Assembly: GCF_019061145.1 (NCBI RefSeq)
Contig: NZ_JAHQZS010000001.1
Span: 496,001-560,000, forward strand
Length of the DNA: 64,000 bases
Direction: 5' to 3'
From: Anianabacter salinae
Lineage (GTDB): Bacteria > Pseudomonadota > Alphaproteobacteria > Rhodobacterales > Rhodobacteraceae
Shown here: positions 47,429 to 56,696 of the stretch, in pieces
How positions within the stretch are numbered: the first letter of the stretch is position 1
How the letters are laid out: the number at the start of each line of letters is the position of its first letter
Translations under genes and position numbers: made by a program
Notes under the pieces: generated by a model
Seen by the model: the letters and a program-made list of their open reading frames with translations, nothing else
What the model was told of the DNA's origin: nothing
Databases searched by the model: none

Positions 47429-47448
47429 GACGGTCCCCTTCGGCACGA

Positions 47449-47961
47449 TCAGACGCCGCCAGCGTTCAGCACAGTGACGGACCGGCGGTTCTGCGCATAG
47501 CACGCCTCTTCAGAGCAGATTTCAAGCGGGCGTTCCTTGCCGAACCCGACGACGCGGGTGATCCGCGAGGGCAGCAAACCCTGCGAGACAAGGTAGGTGC
47601 TGACCGCATTCGCCCGCTGTTCGGACAGGGCGACGTTGTATTCGCGCGTGCCGCGCTCGTCCGCGTGGCCTTCGATGGCGATCGTATAGGCCGGGTTGTT
47701 GTTCAGCCATGCCGCCTGCTGCGTCAGGATGGATTGCGCCTCGTTGGTCAGAGTCGACTGGTCGACAAGGAACAGGACGCGGTCGCCGACGGTTTGGCTG
47801 AAATAGGCCGGGCTGGCCGGATCACCGGCGCCGCCGAGGCCCGCGCCCGGACCAAGCGGCGTGTTGCCACCGGCACCGGCATCGCCGAAGCGGTCGGCGT
47901 TGGAACAGGCCGCTAGGCCCAGGATGGCGACAAGCGCCAAGGATTTCAGAATATGGGGCAT
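47449..47961 (-). CDS. pal: peptidoglycan-associated lipoprotein
   Basis: Outer-membrane lipoprotein that links the outer membrane to peptidoglycan and binds TolB. The 170-residue product has a lipoprotein signal with the lipobox LAAC (Cys near residue 19), a Gly-rich linker, and an OmpA-like domain with IEGHADERGTREYNVALSEQ and RANAVSTYL. It ends with a Cys pair (CSEEACYAQNRR). The start ATG 47961 gives a proper signal peptide. Confidence 0.96.
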   Translation of the reverse strand: MPHILKSLALVAILGLAACSNADRFGDAGAGGNTPLGPGAGLGGAGDPASPAYFSQTVGDRVLFLVDQSTLTNEAQSILTQQAAWLNNNPAYTIAIEGHADERGTREYNVALSEQRANAVSTYLVSQGLLPSRITRVVGFGKERPLEICSEEACYAQNRRSVTVLNAGGV

Positions 47962-48039
47962 GAGAGGGATCCTGCGCTCGATTATTGGTTTGATTGAGGG
48001 CGACGATACCAAATCGTCGCCCGTTTGGAAACGATTGCC

Positions 48040-49386
48040 TCAATCAAGAAGCGGCGACCACGACGGATCGGACGCGCCGGTTTCGGTGGGCACGCGCCGC
48101 AGGTTCCGGCCCGAGATGTCCACCGAATAGAGCGACGGCGCACCGTCCGCGCCCTGGGTCTCACGGGTGAACATGATGACCCTGCCGTTCGGCGACCAGG
48201 TCGGGCTTTCATCGAGGAACGAGGCGGTCAGAAGCCGCTCCTGCGAGCCGTCCAGCCGCATCACGCCGATGTGGAAGCGGCCTTCGTTCTGCTTGGTGAA
48301 GGCGATCAGATCGCCGCGCGGCGACCAGACGGGGGTGCCATAGCGCCCCGCGCCAAAGCTGATGCGCCGTGCCTCACCGCCGCTGGCGGGCATGATGTAA
48401 AGCTGCTGGGTGCCCGAGCGGTCGCTTTCAAACACGATCTGGTTGCCATCGGGCGAGAAGCTGGGCGCGGTCTCGATCGAGGGCGTTTCTGTCAGCCGCC
48501 GTGTCGATCCCGATGCGAGGTCCAGCGCGTAGATGTCCGTGTTGCCGTTCGAGGATTGCGAGAACACCACCGTCTGCCCATTGGGCGAGAAGCGGGGGCT
48601 GAAGCTCATTCCCGTGCCGCCGGTCGCGATGGTCTGCCGCGTGACGCTGTTCACGTCGATGACATAGACCTGCGGCGTGCCGGTCTCGTAGCTGGTGTAG
48701 AGTACGCGGTCGCCAGAGGGCGAGAACCGGGGCGCCAGCACGATGGACGCGGCGTCGGTCAGGTATTCGACGTTCGCGCCGTCATAATCCATGATCGCCA
48801 GCCGCTTGGACCGCGCGTTTTTCGGCCCTGTCTCGGACACGAACACCACGCGGGTGTCGAAATACGCGCCTTCGCCGGTGATGCGGGAATAGACCACGTC
48901 GGCCACCTTGTGGCCCATCCGCCGCCAGCTTTCCTGTGTGCCGACGAATTGCAGGCCCTCGCCCAGCGGCGCCTCGGAGAACACGTCGAACAGGCGGAAC
49001 TTGACCACGAGCCGCCCATCGGATGCCGTCGACACCGACCCGGTCACAAGCCCCTGCGCGTTGATCGCCTTCCAGTCTGAATACTGCACCGGCGAGGCGA
49101 AGCTGGTCACGGGCGAGATGAACGCCGAGGCGGGGATTTCGCGGAACAGGCCCGTTCCGGTAAGGTCCTCTGCGACCAGACGGGCGATCTGGCTGGCATA
49201 GGCCGCCGCGCCGCCGTCTTCGGCGATGAAGTCGGGAACCGCGATCGGCAGCGGCTCGATCACGCCCTCGGTGATCTCGATGCGCAGCGGGCCAGGGCCG
49301 TTGTCCTGGGCCAGGGCTGGCAAAGCGGGCAGGGCGGCGGCCAGAAGGCCAAGGGCGACCAGAAAGCGCGCGATCAGTCGTGTCAT
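48040..49386 (-). CDS. tolB: Tol-Pal system beta-propeller protein TolB
   Basis: Periplasmic component that shuttles between TolA and Pal. The 448-residue product has a signal peptide (about residues 1-26), an alpha/beta N-domain ([11 protein letters not shown]...YASQIARLV) and a six-bladed propeller with repeated F-S-P-x-G motifs ([48 protein letters not shown]). The start ATG 49386 is preceded by AAGGAC at correct spacing; an ATG 18 bases upstream overlaps that site and is less likely. Confidence 0.97.
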   Translation of the reverse strand: MTRLIARFLVALGLLAAALPALPALAQDNGPGPLRIEITEGVIEPLPIAVPDFIAEDGGAAAYASQIARLVAEDLTGTGLFREIPASAFISPVTSFASPVQYSDWKAINAQGLVTGSVSTASDGRLVVKFRLFDVFSEAPLGEGLQFVGTQESWRRMGHKVADVVYSRITGEGAYFDTRVVFVSETGPKNARSKRLAIMDYDGANVEYLTDAASIVLAPRFSPSGDRVLYTSYETGTPQVYVIDVNSVTRQTIATGGTGMSFSPRFSPNGQTVVFSQSSNGNTDIYALDLASGSTRRLTETPSIETAPSFSPDGNQIVFESDRSGTQQLYIMPASGGEARRISFGAGRYGTPVWSPRGDLIAFTKQNEGRFHIGVMRLDGSQERLLTASFLDESPTWSPNGRVIMFTRETQGADGAPSLYSVDISGRNLRRVPTETGASDPSWSPLLD

Positions 49387-49436
49387 GGCGAAGTCCTTGT
49401 TCATTCAGCGTCGGGCATGCCCGACATAACACTAGC

Positions 49437-50588
49437 TCATCTCGTCCGCATGTCGGACGGATTGAATGTGATTTCGATGTCTTTCCACTGCTCGTACTTG
49501 TCCTGTGGCAGGTCATAGCCGGCCCCCTGGCAGCGCAGGACCGCGCGGCGTGCGGATTCGAAGGCCACGCGCGCGGCCTGCTCGTCTCCGCCCGTCGCGG
49601 ACAACTGGCGCAGGGAATCGCTTGCCACGGTGCCGTCGGGGTTCATCCTGAAACCGACCGTCACCACGACCTGCGCGGCGGGAGAGCCGGGGTCGATCAC
49701 CCAGCAGGTCTGCACTGCGAGGCGCAAGCCTTCCCGCTCGCCGCGCGTAAGCGGCGGGCCGGAGGGCGCTGGCGCGGGCTGCGGTGCCGGGTCGGGGTTC
49801 GCGGCGGCCAGTGCGTCGGCGATGGCGGAGCCGACATCCTCTTGCGGGTCTTCCTCGGGTTCGTCGGCCGGTTCGGGCACGGATTCGGGCGCCGGGTCGT
49901 CAGGCGTCTCGGGCAGCGCTTCGGCCACGCGCTGCGGCGGGCGGGGACGGGGACGCGGAGACGATCCGGGCGCACCGGCGGCGGGGCGGTCTGCCTCGGT
50001 CACGATCTCGGTCGTCGCCTCTTCCGGGCTTGCAGCGGGTTCGTCCTCGGCCCGCTCGTCGGTCACGGCATCCTCGGAGACGGTCGGCTGCGGCGCCTCG
50101 GCGATTTCCGGCACCGGGGGCGTCTCGGGCGAGGGCGTGGGCGCGACGCGCGGCGCCTCGCGCGGGGTCGGATCGGCGCTTGTCGTGTCGGGCACATCGG
50201 CGCCCGGATCGGGCACGGGCGGCTCGGGGCGTTCCGGCTCGTCCGGCACCACTTCGGCAGGGGGCGCCACAGGCTCCGGCTCGGCCGGGGCGGGGTCAGG
50301 CTCGGCGGGCGTTGTCGTCTCGGGCGGATCGGGTGTCGGTGCGGGCGTGGGGGGCGGCGACACCTCTGGCGCAGGTTCGGGTTCAGGCGGCGCGGGCGCG
50401 TCGGTCTCGGTCGCGGCCTCGGGGGCGCTTGGCTGCGTAAGGGCCGCGAACTCGGCTTCGGTGATCATCGACACATCGACGGATTCCGGCGGCTCGGGCG
50501 GGTCGCCCGGCGCGAACCACTCCCCGAAGAGGAGGATCAGGATCAGGGCCAGATGGCCGATCCCTGAAATCTTCTGGCCGGTCGTCAC
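49437..50588 (-). CDS. tolA: TolA-like cell-envelope protein
   Basis: Inner-membrane protein that spans the periplasm and connects TolQR to TolB and the outer membrane. The 383-residue product has a single N-terminal membrane helix (SGIGHLALILILLFGEWF), a long Pro/Glu/Ala-rich region (about residues 30-290) in place of the Ala/Lys helix of E. coli TolA, and a C-terminal TonB/TolA-like domain with two cysteines (VQTCWVID, VLRCQGAGY). The start is GTG 50588 with GGCGGA upstream; a longer frame would begin inside tolR. Confidence 0.88.
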   Translation of the reverse strand: MTTGQKISGIGHLALILILLFGEWFAPGDPPEPPESVDVSMITEAEFAALTQPSAPEAATETDAPAPPEPEPAPEVSPPPTPAPTPDPPETTTPAEPDPAPAEPEPVAPPAEVVPDEPERPEPPVPDPGADVPDTTSADPTPREAPRVAPTPSPETPPVPEIAEAPQPTVSEDAVTDERAEDEPAASPEEATTEIVTEADRPAAGAPGSSPRPRPRPPQRVAEALPETPDDPAPESVPEPADEPEEDPQEDVGSAIADALAAANPDPAPQPAPAPSGPPLTRGEREGLRLAVQTCWVIDPGSPAAQVVVTVGFRMNPDGTVASDSLRQLSATGGDEQAARVAFESARRAVLRCQGAGYDLPQDKYEQWKDIEITFNPSDMRTR

Positions 50589-50601
50589 GTCAAATCCGCC
50601 G

Positions 50602-51069
50602 TCAGTTGCCCGTGTCAAGGCGCGGCCCGCCCGTGTCCGTCACAAGGCCGATGTTGCGAAAGCCGCCCGCGTTCAGCGCGCCCATGACCTGCGCCACCTG
50701 CTCGTAAGGCACCTGGCCGTCGGCGCGCAGAAAGATCTTGTCAGTCGAACGCTCGCCCGCGATGGCCTGCAGCCGCGCCACCAGCTCGCCGCGCGGCACC
50801 TCGGTCGTCTGGATCATCACCGTGCCTTCTGCGGTCAGCGTCACCGACAGGGGTTCCTCGGTCTCGACCGGCAGCGCCTCGGCCGCCGTTTCAGGCAGTT
50901 GCACCGGCACGCCGACAGTCAGCAGCGGCGCGGCGACCATGAAGATGATGAGGAGTACCAGCATCACGTCGACGAAGGGCGTCACGTTGATCTCGGACAT
51001 CGGCTGCGCGCGGCGACGCCTGCGTCCGCGCCCGCCCTTGGCCCCCGACTTGATGACACCTGCGCCCAT
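50602..51069 (-). CDS. tolR: Tol-Pal system protein TolR (ExbD family)
   Basis: Inner-membrane subunit of the proton-driven TolQR motor. The 155-residue product has a basic N-terminus ([13 protein letters not shown]), then one membrane helix with the proton-pathway aspartate in INVTPFVDVMLVLLIIFMVA, and a periplasmic domain ending in GGPRLDTGN. It lies 3 bases after tolQ and 13 bases before the tolA start. Confidence 0.96.
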   Translation of the reverse strand: MGAGVIKSGAKGGRGRRRRRAQPMSEINVTPFVDVMLVLLIIFMVAAPLLTVGVPVQLPETAAEALPVETEEPLSVTLTAEGTVMIQTTEVPRGELVARLQAIAGERSTDKIFLRADGQVPYEQVAQVMGALNAGGFRNIGLVTDTGGPRLDTGN

Positions 51070-51072
51070 GGC

Positions 51073-51768
51073 TCAGGCGTCCAGCTGGCGCGACAGGATG
51101 GTCGAGAACTCGTCGGCGAATGCTTCATAGCCGCCGGTGATGCGTTCGGCGTCGGCGGTCAGCTTGTTGTAGAACACGACGGCGGGGATCGCTGCCAGAA
51201 GGCCGATGGCGGTCGCCAGCAACGCCTCGGCGATGCCGGGGGCGACCACGACAAGCGACGTGTTCTGTTGCACGGCGATCTCGGTAAACGCGTGCATGAT
51301 GCCCCAGACGGTGCCGAACAGCCCGACGAAGGGCGCAGTCGATCCGACGGTGGCAAGGAAGGACAGGCCAGAGGTCAGCCCCTCGCTTTCCTTGGCGATG
51401 GCCACGTCCATGGACCGGTCGATGCGGGGTGCGGCGCCCGGGATCAGGTCGCCGTCCTGTCGGTGGCTGCGGCGCCATTCCAGCATCCCGGCGGCGAACA
51501 CCCGCTCGGCGCGGCCTTCGGGCGTGGGGCCGATCTTGTCATACAACTCGTCCAGCGGCTCGCCCGACCAGAATGCGGTGTCGAACTCGGCTGCCTCGCG
51601 GCGCGCCTTTCGGAACGCCAACAGCTTCTGGACGATGATCGACCATGACCAGAAGGATGCGATCAGAAGCGACAGCATCACCAGTTTGACCGTGAAGGTC
51701 GCGCGCCAGAACAGCGCGAGGAAGGAGAAATCCATCTCCTGCGCCATCGCAAGGGTTTCAGTTTCCAT
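51073..51768 (-). CDS. tolQ: Tol-Pal system protein TolQ (ExbB family)
   Basis: Inner-membrane proton channel subunit with TolR. The 231-residue product has three membrane helices: about residues 13-45, then a pair around FLATVGSTAPFVGLFGTVWG and AIGLLAAIPAVVFYNKL. The conserved GSTAPFVGLFGTVWGI block carries the Thr proposed in proton translocation. It heads the tolQ-tolR-tolA-tolB-pal-cpoB run. A 117-base spacer with no other feature separates it from ybgC. Confidence 0.96.
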   Translation of the reverse strand: METETLAMAQEMDFSFLALFWRATFTVKLVMLSLLIASFWSWSIIVQKLLAFRKARREAAEFDTAFWSGEPLDELYDKIGPTPEGRAERVFAAGMLEWRRSHRQDGDLIPGAAPRIDRSMDVAIAKESEGLTSGLSFLATVGSTAPFVGLFGTVWGIMHAFTEIAVQQNTSLVVVAPGIAEALLATAIGLLAAIPAVVFYNKLTADAERITGGYEAFADEFSTILSRQLDA

Positions 51769-51885
51769 ATTTCCTGCTCGTCAAGTGCCCCGGGGCCGTC
51801 TTGACGCGGCCCTGTGACAGGGAACCTACAGGAGCGGAAGGCAGAAATCCAACACTAGCGCGTGATCGGCGGAGACAACCCGCGC

Positions 51886-52275
51886 CTAGTGGACAGTTCG
51901 GCGGATATTCGCTGGCAGCCGCGTCGGATGCCCGGTGTCGGTCAGCGCCACAAGCGTTACCTGCGCCTGGAAAAGCAGGGTCTCGCCGCGCAGCACGTCC
52001 TGCGCCAGCACGATCCGCACGCCGGTGGTCGAGGTCACGCGCGTGCGCACCGTCAGGTCCTCGTCGAAAAGGGCGGGGCTCAGGTAATCCGCTTCGATCC
52101 GGCGCACCGCAAAGACGATGCCCTGATCGCGCTTGAGCGCCTTCTGGTCGATCCCGATGCTGCGCACCCATTCCGTGCGCGCCCGTTCGATGAACTTCAG
52201 GTAGTTGGCGTAATACACAATGCCCGCAAGATCGGTGTCCTCGTAGTAGACGTGGCAGCTGAATTCATGGGTCAT
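51886..52275 (-). CDS. ybgC: Tol-Pal-associated acyl-CoA thioesterase
   Basis: A 129-residue hot-dog-fold thioesterase of the YbgC family, usually first in the tol-pal cluster as here. The signature VYYEDTDLAGIVYYANYLKF (residues 9-28) includes the catalytic Asp, and RARTEWVRSIG follows. It probably hydrolyses short acyl-CoA or acyl-ACP species; the link to Tol is not understood. The start ATG 52275 overlaps the stop of the upstream hypothetical gene (ATGA). Confidence 0.94.
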   Translation of the reverse strand: MTHEFSCHVYYEDTDLAGIVYYANYLKFIERARTEWVRSIGIDQKALKRDQGIVFAVRRIEADYLSPALFDEDLTVRTRVTSTTGVRIVLAQDVLRGETLLFQAQVTLVALTDTGHPTRLPANIRRTVH

Positions 52276-52898
52276 TGCAAGGCTCCGATCCGGGCGTGTA
52301 GGCGCAGGGCATGGCTGGCGTCTTGGGCGGCGGCGGGCATCACCGGGTCATAGGCGGCCCGGATCAGCGCCGCGATGTCCGGCCGCAGGACGGTGTGCCC
52401 GGCGTCTGTCTGCGCAAGCGGCGAGCGTTCGGTGAACGCGGTGTCGGACCACAGCAGGATGGTTTGCACGATCTGGTTCAGGGCGATCGTGTCCGCCGGA
52501 ACCTGCGCCATCTGGTCGTCCATCCGCACGAACACGAAGGCCGCCATGATCGCGCCCTTGGCGTCGAAACGGAACACCCGGTACTGGTTCGCGTCCGCCT
52601 TCTTCAGCCTGTCCACCAGCGGGCCAAGCCCGTCGATCAGGCGGTCGAGATTTGGCGTCTCGGTCAACTCGTCCCAGTCGCGCAGGAAGAACACCATCAG
52701 GTTGGCGCCAAGCTCGGGGTCGGTTTCGGCGATGGAGTGCCCGGCCAGCTGCGCGACCGCCTCGACGGCCCCCTTGACGACAGCGAGGGTCTGATCCTCG
52801 ACGCCGAACACCACGGTCGCCAGCGGGCGACCCCAGCGGGCGAACAGGTAGGACCCGTCTGACCGGGTGAACAGGGCGGCGGTGTCTTCGGGCGTCAT
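52272..52898 (-). CDS. conserved hypothetical protein coupled to ybgC
   Basis: A 208-residue soluble protein that I do not recognise. It has no signal peptide or membrane helix. Visible blocks are MTPEDTAALFTRSDGSYLFA at the N-terminus, FGVEDQTLAVVKGAVEAVAQ, MVFFLRDWDELTETPNLDRL and a C-terminal PLAQTDAGHTVLRPDIAALI. The overlap with ybgC (ATGA) suggests cotranslation and possibly a role beside the Tol-Pal cluster. The start ATG 52898 is chosen over an upstream TTG/ATG extension that lacks similarity in style. Confidence 0.75.
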   Translation of the reverse strand: MTPEDTAALFTRSDGSYLFARWGRPLATVVFGVEDQTLAVVKGAVEAVAQLAGHSIAETDPELGANLMVFFLRDWDELTETPNLDRLIDGLGPLVDRLKKADANQYRVFRFDAKGAIMAAFVFVRMDDQMAQVPADTIALNQIVQTILLWSDTAFTERSPLAQTDAGHTVLRPDIAALIRAAYDPVMPAAAQDASHALRLHARIGALQ

Positions 52899-52940
52899 GC
52901 GGCGGGGGCTATCCAAAACCGCGGTCCAAGGCAAACCGTC

Positions 52941-53744
52941 TCAGACCGCGAGGCGGATAAATTCCACAGGTTCATCGGGATAAAGCGCCGCAGCCGACAG
53001 ACGCCCGCTGAAATAAGCGCCGGTGTCGACGGACACGCGGCCGCGCCGGGCGATGGGGGCCGAGACGACGTTGTGCCCGTGCACGATCCAGATGCCGTCG
53101 CGCCGGTCGGCGGAATAGAATTCCTTATGCCCCCACAGAAGCGTCCTCTCGGACTGGATGTGCACCGGTAGCGACGGATCGGCAGCGGCGTGGACACACA
53201 GCACGTTTCCGCTTTGCCAGGTCAGCGGCAGATCGCGCAGCCAGCCCTCCAATCCGACGGGCATCGCGCCGCGCAGCTTGTCCGCAGCCCTGACCAGATC
53301 CTTGCCGGTGGACAGGGTGCAGACCTCGCCGACGCGGAAACTCGCCAGCGTCTGCAATCCGCCGTGGCGCAGCCAGCGCGGACCGGCCTCTTCCGGTCTG
53401 TCGAGGAAGTCGAGAAGCATCTTTTCGTGGTTGCCCAGAAGGCAGACGATTTCGCCATCGCTGCGATCCGACAGGGCGCGCAGCACGCCAAGCGTCACGG
53501 CGATCTTGTCGCCGCGATCAATGTAGTCGCCCAGAAACACGATCCTTGCATCGGGATAGCCGCGCTTGGACCGGTCGGCGTCGATCATGTTGACCATCGG
53601 GGCGATCATGTCCGACCGGCCATGCAGATCGCCGATGGCATAGATCGGCTCATTGCATTGCACCGGCGCGTCGAACACCGGATTTGCGTCGAGCGCGTTG
53701 GCCAATGTCCCCTCGCGCAGGAATCGCCGCATCGAATGCATCAT
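52941..53744 (-). CDS. PPP-family serine/threonine metallophosphatase
   Basis: A protein of about 267 residues with the complete dinuclear-metal phosphatase signature: AIGDLHGRSD, VFLGDYIDRGDK, CLLGNHEKML, and later VHGHNVVSAP with the last metal-binding histidine. Its size and motifs fit bacterial PPP phosphatases such as PrpA/PrpE or diadenosine tetraphosphatase-like enzymes. Several starts are possible: ATG 53744 has GGGGGA upstream; ATG 53732 and GTG 53780 are in frame. It lies downstream of the AAA ATPase gene of the Tad region, separated by a palindrome. Confidence 0.87.
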   Translation of the reverse strand: MMHSMRRFLREGTLANALDANPVFDAPVQCNEPIYAIGDLHGRSDMIAPMVNMIDADRSKRGYPDARIVFLGDYIDRGDKIAVTLGVLRALSDRSDGEIVCLLGNHEKMLLDFLDRPEEAGPRWLRHGGLQTLASFRVGEVCTLSTGKDLVRAADKLRGAMPVGLEGWLRDLPLTWQSGNVLCVHAAADPSLPVHIQSERTLLWGHKEFYSADRRDGIWIVHGHNVVSAPIARRGRVSVDTGAYFSGRLSAAALYPDEPVEFIRLAV

Positions 53745-53833
53745 CGCAAGCCGTCCCCCAAGAACACCGTGTCGATTCACCCCGCCTGAAGACTAGCACC
53801 GTTTGTTGTGGTCCGCATAGTCATTGCCCCTTT

Positions 53834-53854
53834 ATTTTGTGCCGGGCACAAAAT
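53834..53854. promoter_or_regulatory. 21-bp perfect palindrome between the ATPase and phosphatase genes
   Basis: ATTTTGTGCC-G-GGCACAAAAT has perfect 10-base arms. It lies about 90 bases upstream of the phosphatase start and 47 bases after the ATPase stop. AT-rich ends and a GC core suit an operator; the absence of a clean T-run on either side argues against a simple terminator. Confidence 0.45.
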
Positions 53855-53900
53855 TTGGCGGGGATAACGTCGGCACTGCACGTCAGATAGGCGCAGGGGC

Positions 53901-55211
53901 CTATTTCACGATGTGCTCGTCACGCACAAAGAGGTTCGACCACGCGCGGTCGATCAGGTCGGGCGTCATCCGCAAGGACATCCCCTCAAAATCGCAGATC
54001 GCGATCATCTGGTCGATCAGGAACACCGGCTGATAGTTCGCATAGACGTTGTTGATCGTCGGATACTTGTTCTTGATCAGATGGATAAGCGATGCCTCGT
54101 CCAGCGGCATCCCCTTCTTCTTGGCGATCAGCGCAAAGATCTTCAGGAAATCCTGCTTGTTCGGCCCGTCGATCTTGATCTTGAAGAAGATCCGGCGCAG
54201 CGCCGCCTGGTCGAAGATCTCGTTCGGGTGAAAGTTGGTCGAGAAGATCACCATCGTGTCGAAGGGCACTTCGAACTTCTCGCCCGATTGCAGGGCGAGG
54301 ATGTCCTTGCTTTCCTCCAGCGGCACGATCCAGCGGTTGATGAGCGCCTGTGGCGGATCGGCCTGCCGTCCAAGGTCGTCGACGATGAACACGCCGCCGG
54401 TGGATTTCATCTGCAAGGGCGCCTGATAGGTCCGGCTCGTCGGGTTGTAGACGAGGTTCAGCATGTCCAGCGACAACTCGCCCCCGGTGATGACCGTTGG
54501 CCGCGCGCACAGAACATAGCGCCGGTCGCGCATCGAATCCGCGGATCGCAGCGAATTGGGGTTGGCTTCGGCCTCGGGGACGGGCGTGTGCACGATGGGG
54601 TCGTAGACGGTGATGACCTGCCCGGAATACTCGATGGCGCGCGGCACATAGATGTTGTCGCCCATCGCGTCGCGGATTCCGTTCGAGATCGACGACTTGC
54701 CGTTGCCGGGCGGGCCATACATCAGGATCGACCGGCCAGCGCCGACCGCAGGGCCCAGCTGGTCCAGAAGCGTGGGCGGCAGGATCAGGTGTCCCATGGC
54801 GCGGGTCAGCTGGTCGCGGGTGATGCGCATGTTGCGCACCGATTGCCGCCGGGTCTGCGCCTCGTAGGCGGCCATCGGCACCGGCAGCGCGCCGAAATAT
54901 TCCGACTGCGACAGCGCGTCGAGCGCGCGGGCGCGCCCCGCGTCCGTCAACTGGAACCCCATCTCGTTGCCCGATGTGGCGTGCAGCGTTCCCATCGCTT
55001 CCAGCAGACCCTGACCACGGGCGATGTCGATCAGTTCCTGCGTCAGCATCGGAGACAGGCACAGCGCGCGCGACAGCGCCGTCGCCGTGTCGAGGTTGCG
55101 CCGGAACATCGTCTTGAGAAGGATGTTGCGCATCATCACCACCGTCAGTCCGGTGTCCTCCAGCGTGCGCGGCGGAGGAGGGGCGATCACGTTGCCTGTC
55201 TGGATGTTCAT
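53901..55211 (-). CDS. AAA-type ATPase linked to the Tad pilus locus
   Basis: A 436-residue ATPase with a single AAA core. Walker A is LMYGPPGNGKSS (about residues 170-181), Walker B-like GVFIVDDLGRQADPP lies near residue 285, and VIFSTNFHPNEIFDQAALRRIFFKI contains sensor and arginine-finger-like residues. The N-terminal 150 residues are helical and unassigned (NILLKTMFRRNLDTATALSR). Similar proteins are found with flp/tad genes in Rhodobacteraceae, and it directly follows cpaA here, but its job in pilus assembly is not established. The start is ATG 55211. Confidence 0.8.
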   Translation of the reverse strand: MNIQTGNVIAPPPPRTLEDTGLTVVMMRNILLKTMFRRNLDTATALSRALCLSPMLTQELIDIARGQGLLEAMGTLHATSGNEMGFQLTDAGRARALDALSQSEYFGALPVPMAAYEAQTRRQSVRNMRITRDQLTRAMGHLILPPTLLDQLGPAVGAGRSILMYGPPGNGKSSISNGIRDAMGDNIYVPRAIEYSGQVITVYDPIVHTPVPEAEANPNSLRSADSMRDRRYVLCARPTVITGGELSLDMLNLVYNPTSRTYQAPLQMKSTGGVFIVDDLGRQADPPQALINRWIVPLEESKDILALQSGEKFEVPFDTMVIFSTNFHPNEIFDQAALRRIFFKIKIDGPNKQDFLKIFALIAKKKGMPLDEASLIHLIKNKYPTINNVYANYQPVFLIDQMIAICDFEGMSLRMTPDLIDRAWSNLFVRDEHIVK

Positions 55212-55304
55212 CGGCGCGGGTCCTTGGTCATCTGCTCTGTCCGGGGCCTCTTGCGGGTCTTGCGGACCGGCAATGCCACGGATTTGTGGCAAAAAGCGGG
55301 ACGA

Positions 55305-55802
55305 TCAGCCGGGGATCGTGCCCATCAGAAGATAGAAGACCAGCGCCGAGCCAAGCGCGAACCCCATCGGGAATTTGGATACCCGCCAGCTTTCCCAATC
55401 AGCGGTGCGGGCGCGGAACCCCGGCATCGCGCGGAACATCCGGTGCGTCGCCAGCGCAGCGATCATCACCACCGACAACAGCAGCAGGAATGCACCTGCA
55501 TCGGGCAGGGCGATGAACGGTGCCATCGCGGCGGCGAATTTGGCATCTCCTGCGCCCATGACGCGGGCCATGTTCATCAGGAACCCGATCACCAGCACCA
55601 CGGCGATATGGACCAGCCGCCACAGGTAGTCCTCGAACGGCAGGGCGATCAGCCCGACCACAAGAAACACCGCGACCATCGCCAGAACCGACATGTTGCG
55701 GATCTTCATGTATTTCAGGTCGCTCCACGCCGCCCAGATGCAGATCGGAGTAACGAACGGCAGGAACCAGAGCGCCTGATACGGCGTGATGTCGAGGCCC
55801 AT
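55305..55802 (-). CDS. cpaA: Flp/Tad prepilin peptidase
   Basis: A 165-residue A24-type aspartic membrane peptidase (CpaA/TadV) that would cleave the Flp prepilin leader. Two catalytic aspartates are visible, in AAWSDLKYMKI and in the GxGD-type motif MGAGDAKFAAA, between four to five membrane helices. It is shorter than bifunctional type IV prepilin peptidases and lacks the methylase domain, as usual for Tad systems. The pilin gene itself is not in the window. Confidence 0.93.
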   Translation of the reverse strand: MGLDITPYQALWFLPFVTPICIWAAWSDLKYMKIRNMSVLAMVAVFLVVGLIALPFEDYLWRLVHIAVVLVIGFLMNMARVMGAGDAKFAAAMAPFIALPDAGAFLLLLSVVMIAALATHRMFRAMPGFRARTADWESWRVSKFPMGFALGSALVFYLLMGTIPG

Positions 55803-55808
55803 GCGCCG

Positions 55809-56663
55809 TCAGCCTTCGAGAGCGCGGAGCGACCGCACGGCGGACTCGAAGTGCTGCGGATGCGTCTCGATCGCGTCCCGCAAGAGCGACTTGCCCATCT
55901 CGACATCGCCGCGCTTGACCGCCGACAGGCCCAGCGTGTGCAAAAGCTGTGCGCGCTCGGTCTGGGTCATCGGGAAGGCGGGAAGGTCGTATTTGCCCTG
56001 CGCCGCGCGGGCCAGCGCGAGGTTGTTCTTCGAGGTGAACACGTCCTCGTCATAGCGGATCGCGTCGCCGAACAGGCCCTCGGCCTCTTGGTAGTCGCCG
56101 CGTGTCAGCTTGGAATAGCCCCAGTTGTTAAGAACGCCTGCAGGCTTGGTCGTCAGGCCGGCCGCCGTCTCGTAGAAGGCGTCGGCCTTGTCCCATTCGC
56201 GGTTGCTGTCGGCGACCATCGCTTCAAGCCGGTAGCGGTTGTAGGTCTCGTAGGTGGGGGCGATCTTGTCGAGCTCGATCTCGGCGGTTTCCCAATCCCC
56301 AGTGCGGATCAGGGCGTCGGCGTAATCGACCTTGTCGTCGTTGGTCGCGTCGGGATGCGCCGTCACCGCTTTCCAGGCCCGCACCGCTTCGTCCGTGCGG
56401 CGGGCACGGATCAACGATTTGGCCAGCCCGCGCTGAACGTCGATCCGTTCGGGGTTCTCGCGCAGCGTGCGCTGGAAATAGGCGACCGCCTCTTCGGGGT
56501 CGGCCACGGTCAGCATGATGTCGCCAAGGTTGCTTTCGTCGACGACGTTGACACTCTTCACTGCACGCCCAACGTCCGCGCGGTCATCCCCCCGAAACCT
56601 GTCGCAGGCTCCGAGAAACGCCATTGCGCCGACGCAAAGCAATCCTACCCAGGGTTGCCGCAT
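55809..56663 (-). CDS. tadD: TadD-like tetratricopeptide lipoprotein
   Basis: A 284-residue protein with a lipoprotein signal (lipobox LGAC, Cys near residue 20) and several TPR units, for example EEAVAYFQRTLRENPERIDV, TDEAVRAWKAVTAHPDATND and EWDKADAFYETAAGLTTKP. TadD-type proteins act as outer-membrane pilotins or assembly factors in Tad pilus systems. It lies between cpaA (6-base gap) and a second TPR gene. Confidence 0.85.
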   Translation of the reverse strand: MRQPWVGLLCVGAMAFLGACDRFRGDDRADVGRAVKSVNVVDESNLGDIMLTVADPEEAVAYFQRTLRENPERIDVQRGLAKSLIRARRTDEAVRAWKAVTAHPDATNDDKVDYADALIRTGDWETAEIELDKIAPTYETYNRYRLEAMVADSNREWDKADAFYETAAGLTTKPAGVLNNWGYSKLTRGDYQEAEGLFGDAIRYDEDVFTSKNNLALARAAQGKYDLPAFPMTQTERAQLLHTLGLSAVKRGDVEMGKSLLRDAIETHPQHFESAVRSLRALEG

Positions 56664-56696
56664 TGGATGTCTGCCCTTGCTGCTCGTCCCGCCCCG

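Noticed and set aside
49437-50588. TolA as a TonB or unrelated Pro-rich protein
   Set aside because: Position between tolR and tolB, the single N-terminal helix and the C-terminal TolA/TonB-like domain support TolA despite the unusual Pro/Glu-rich middle.
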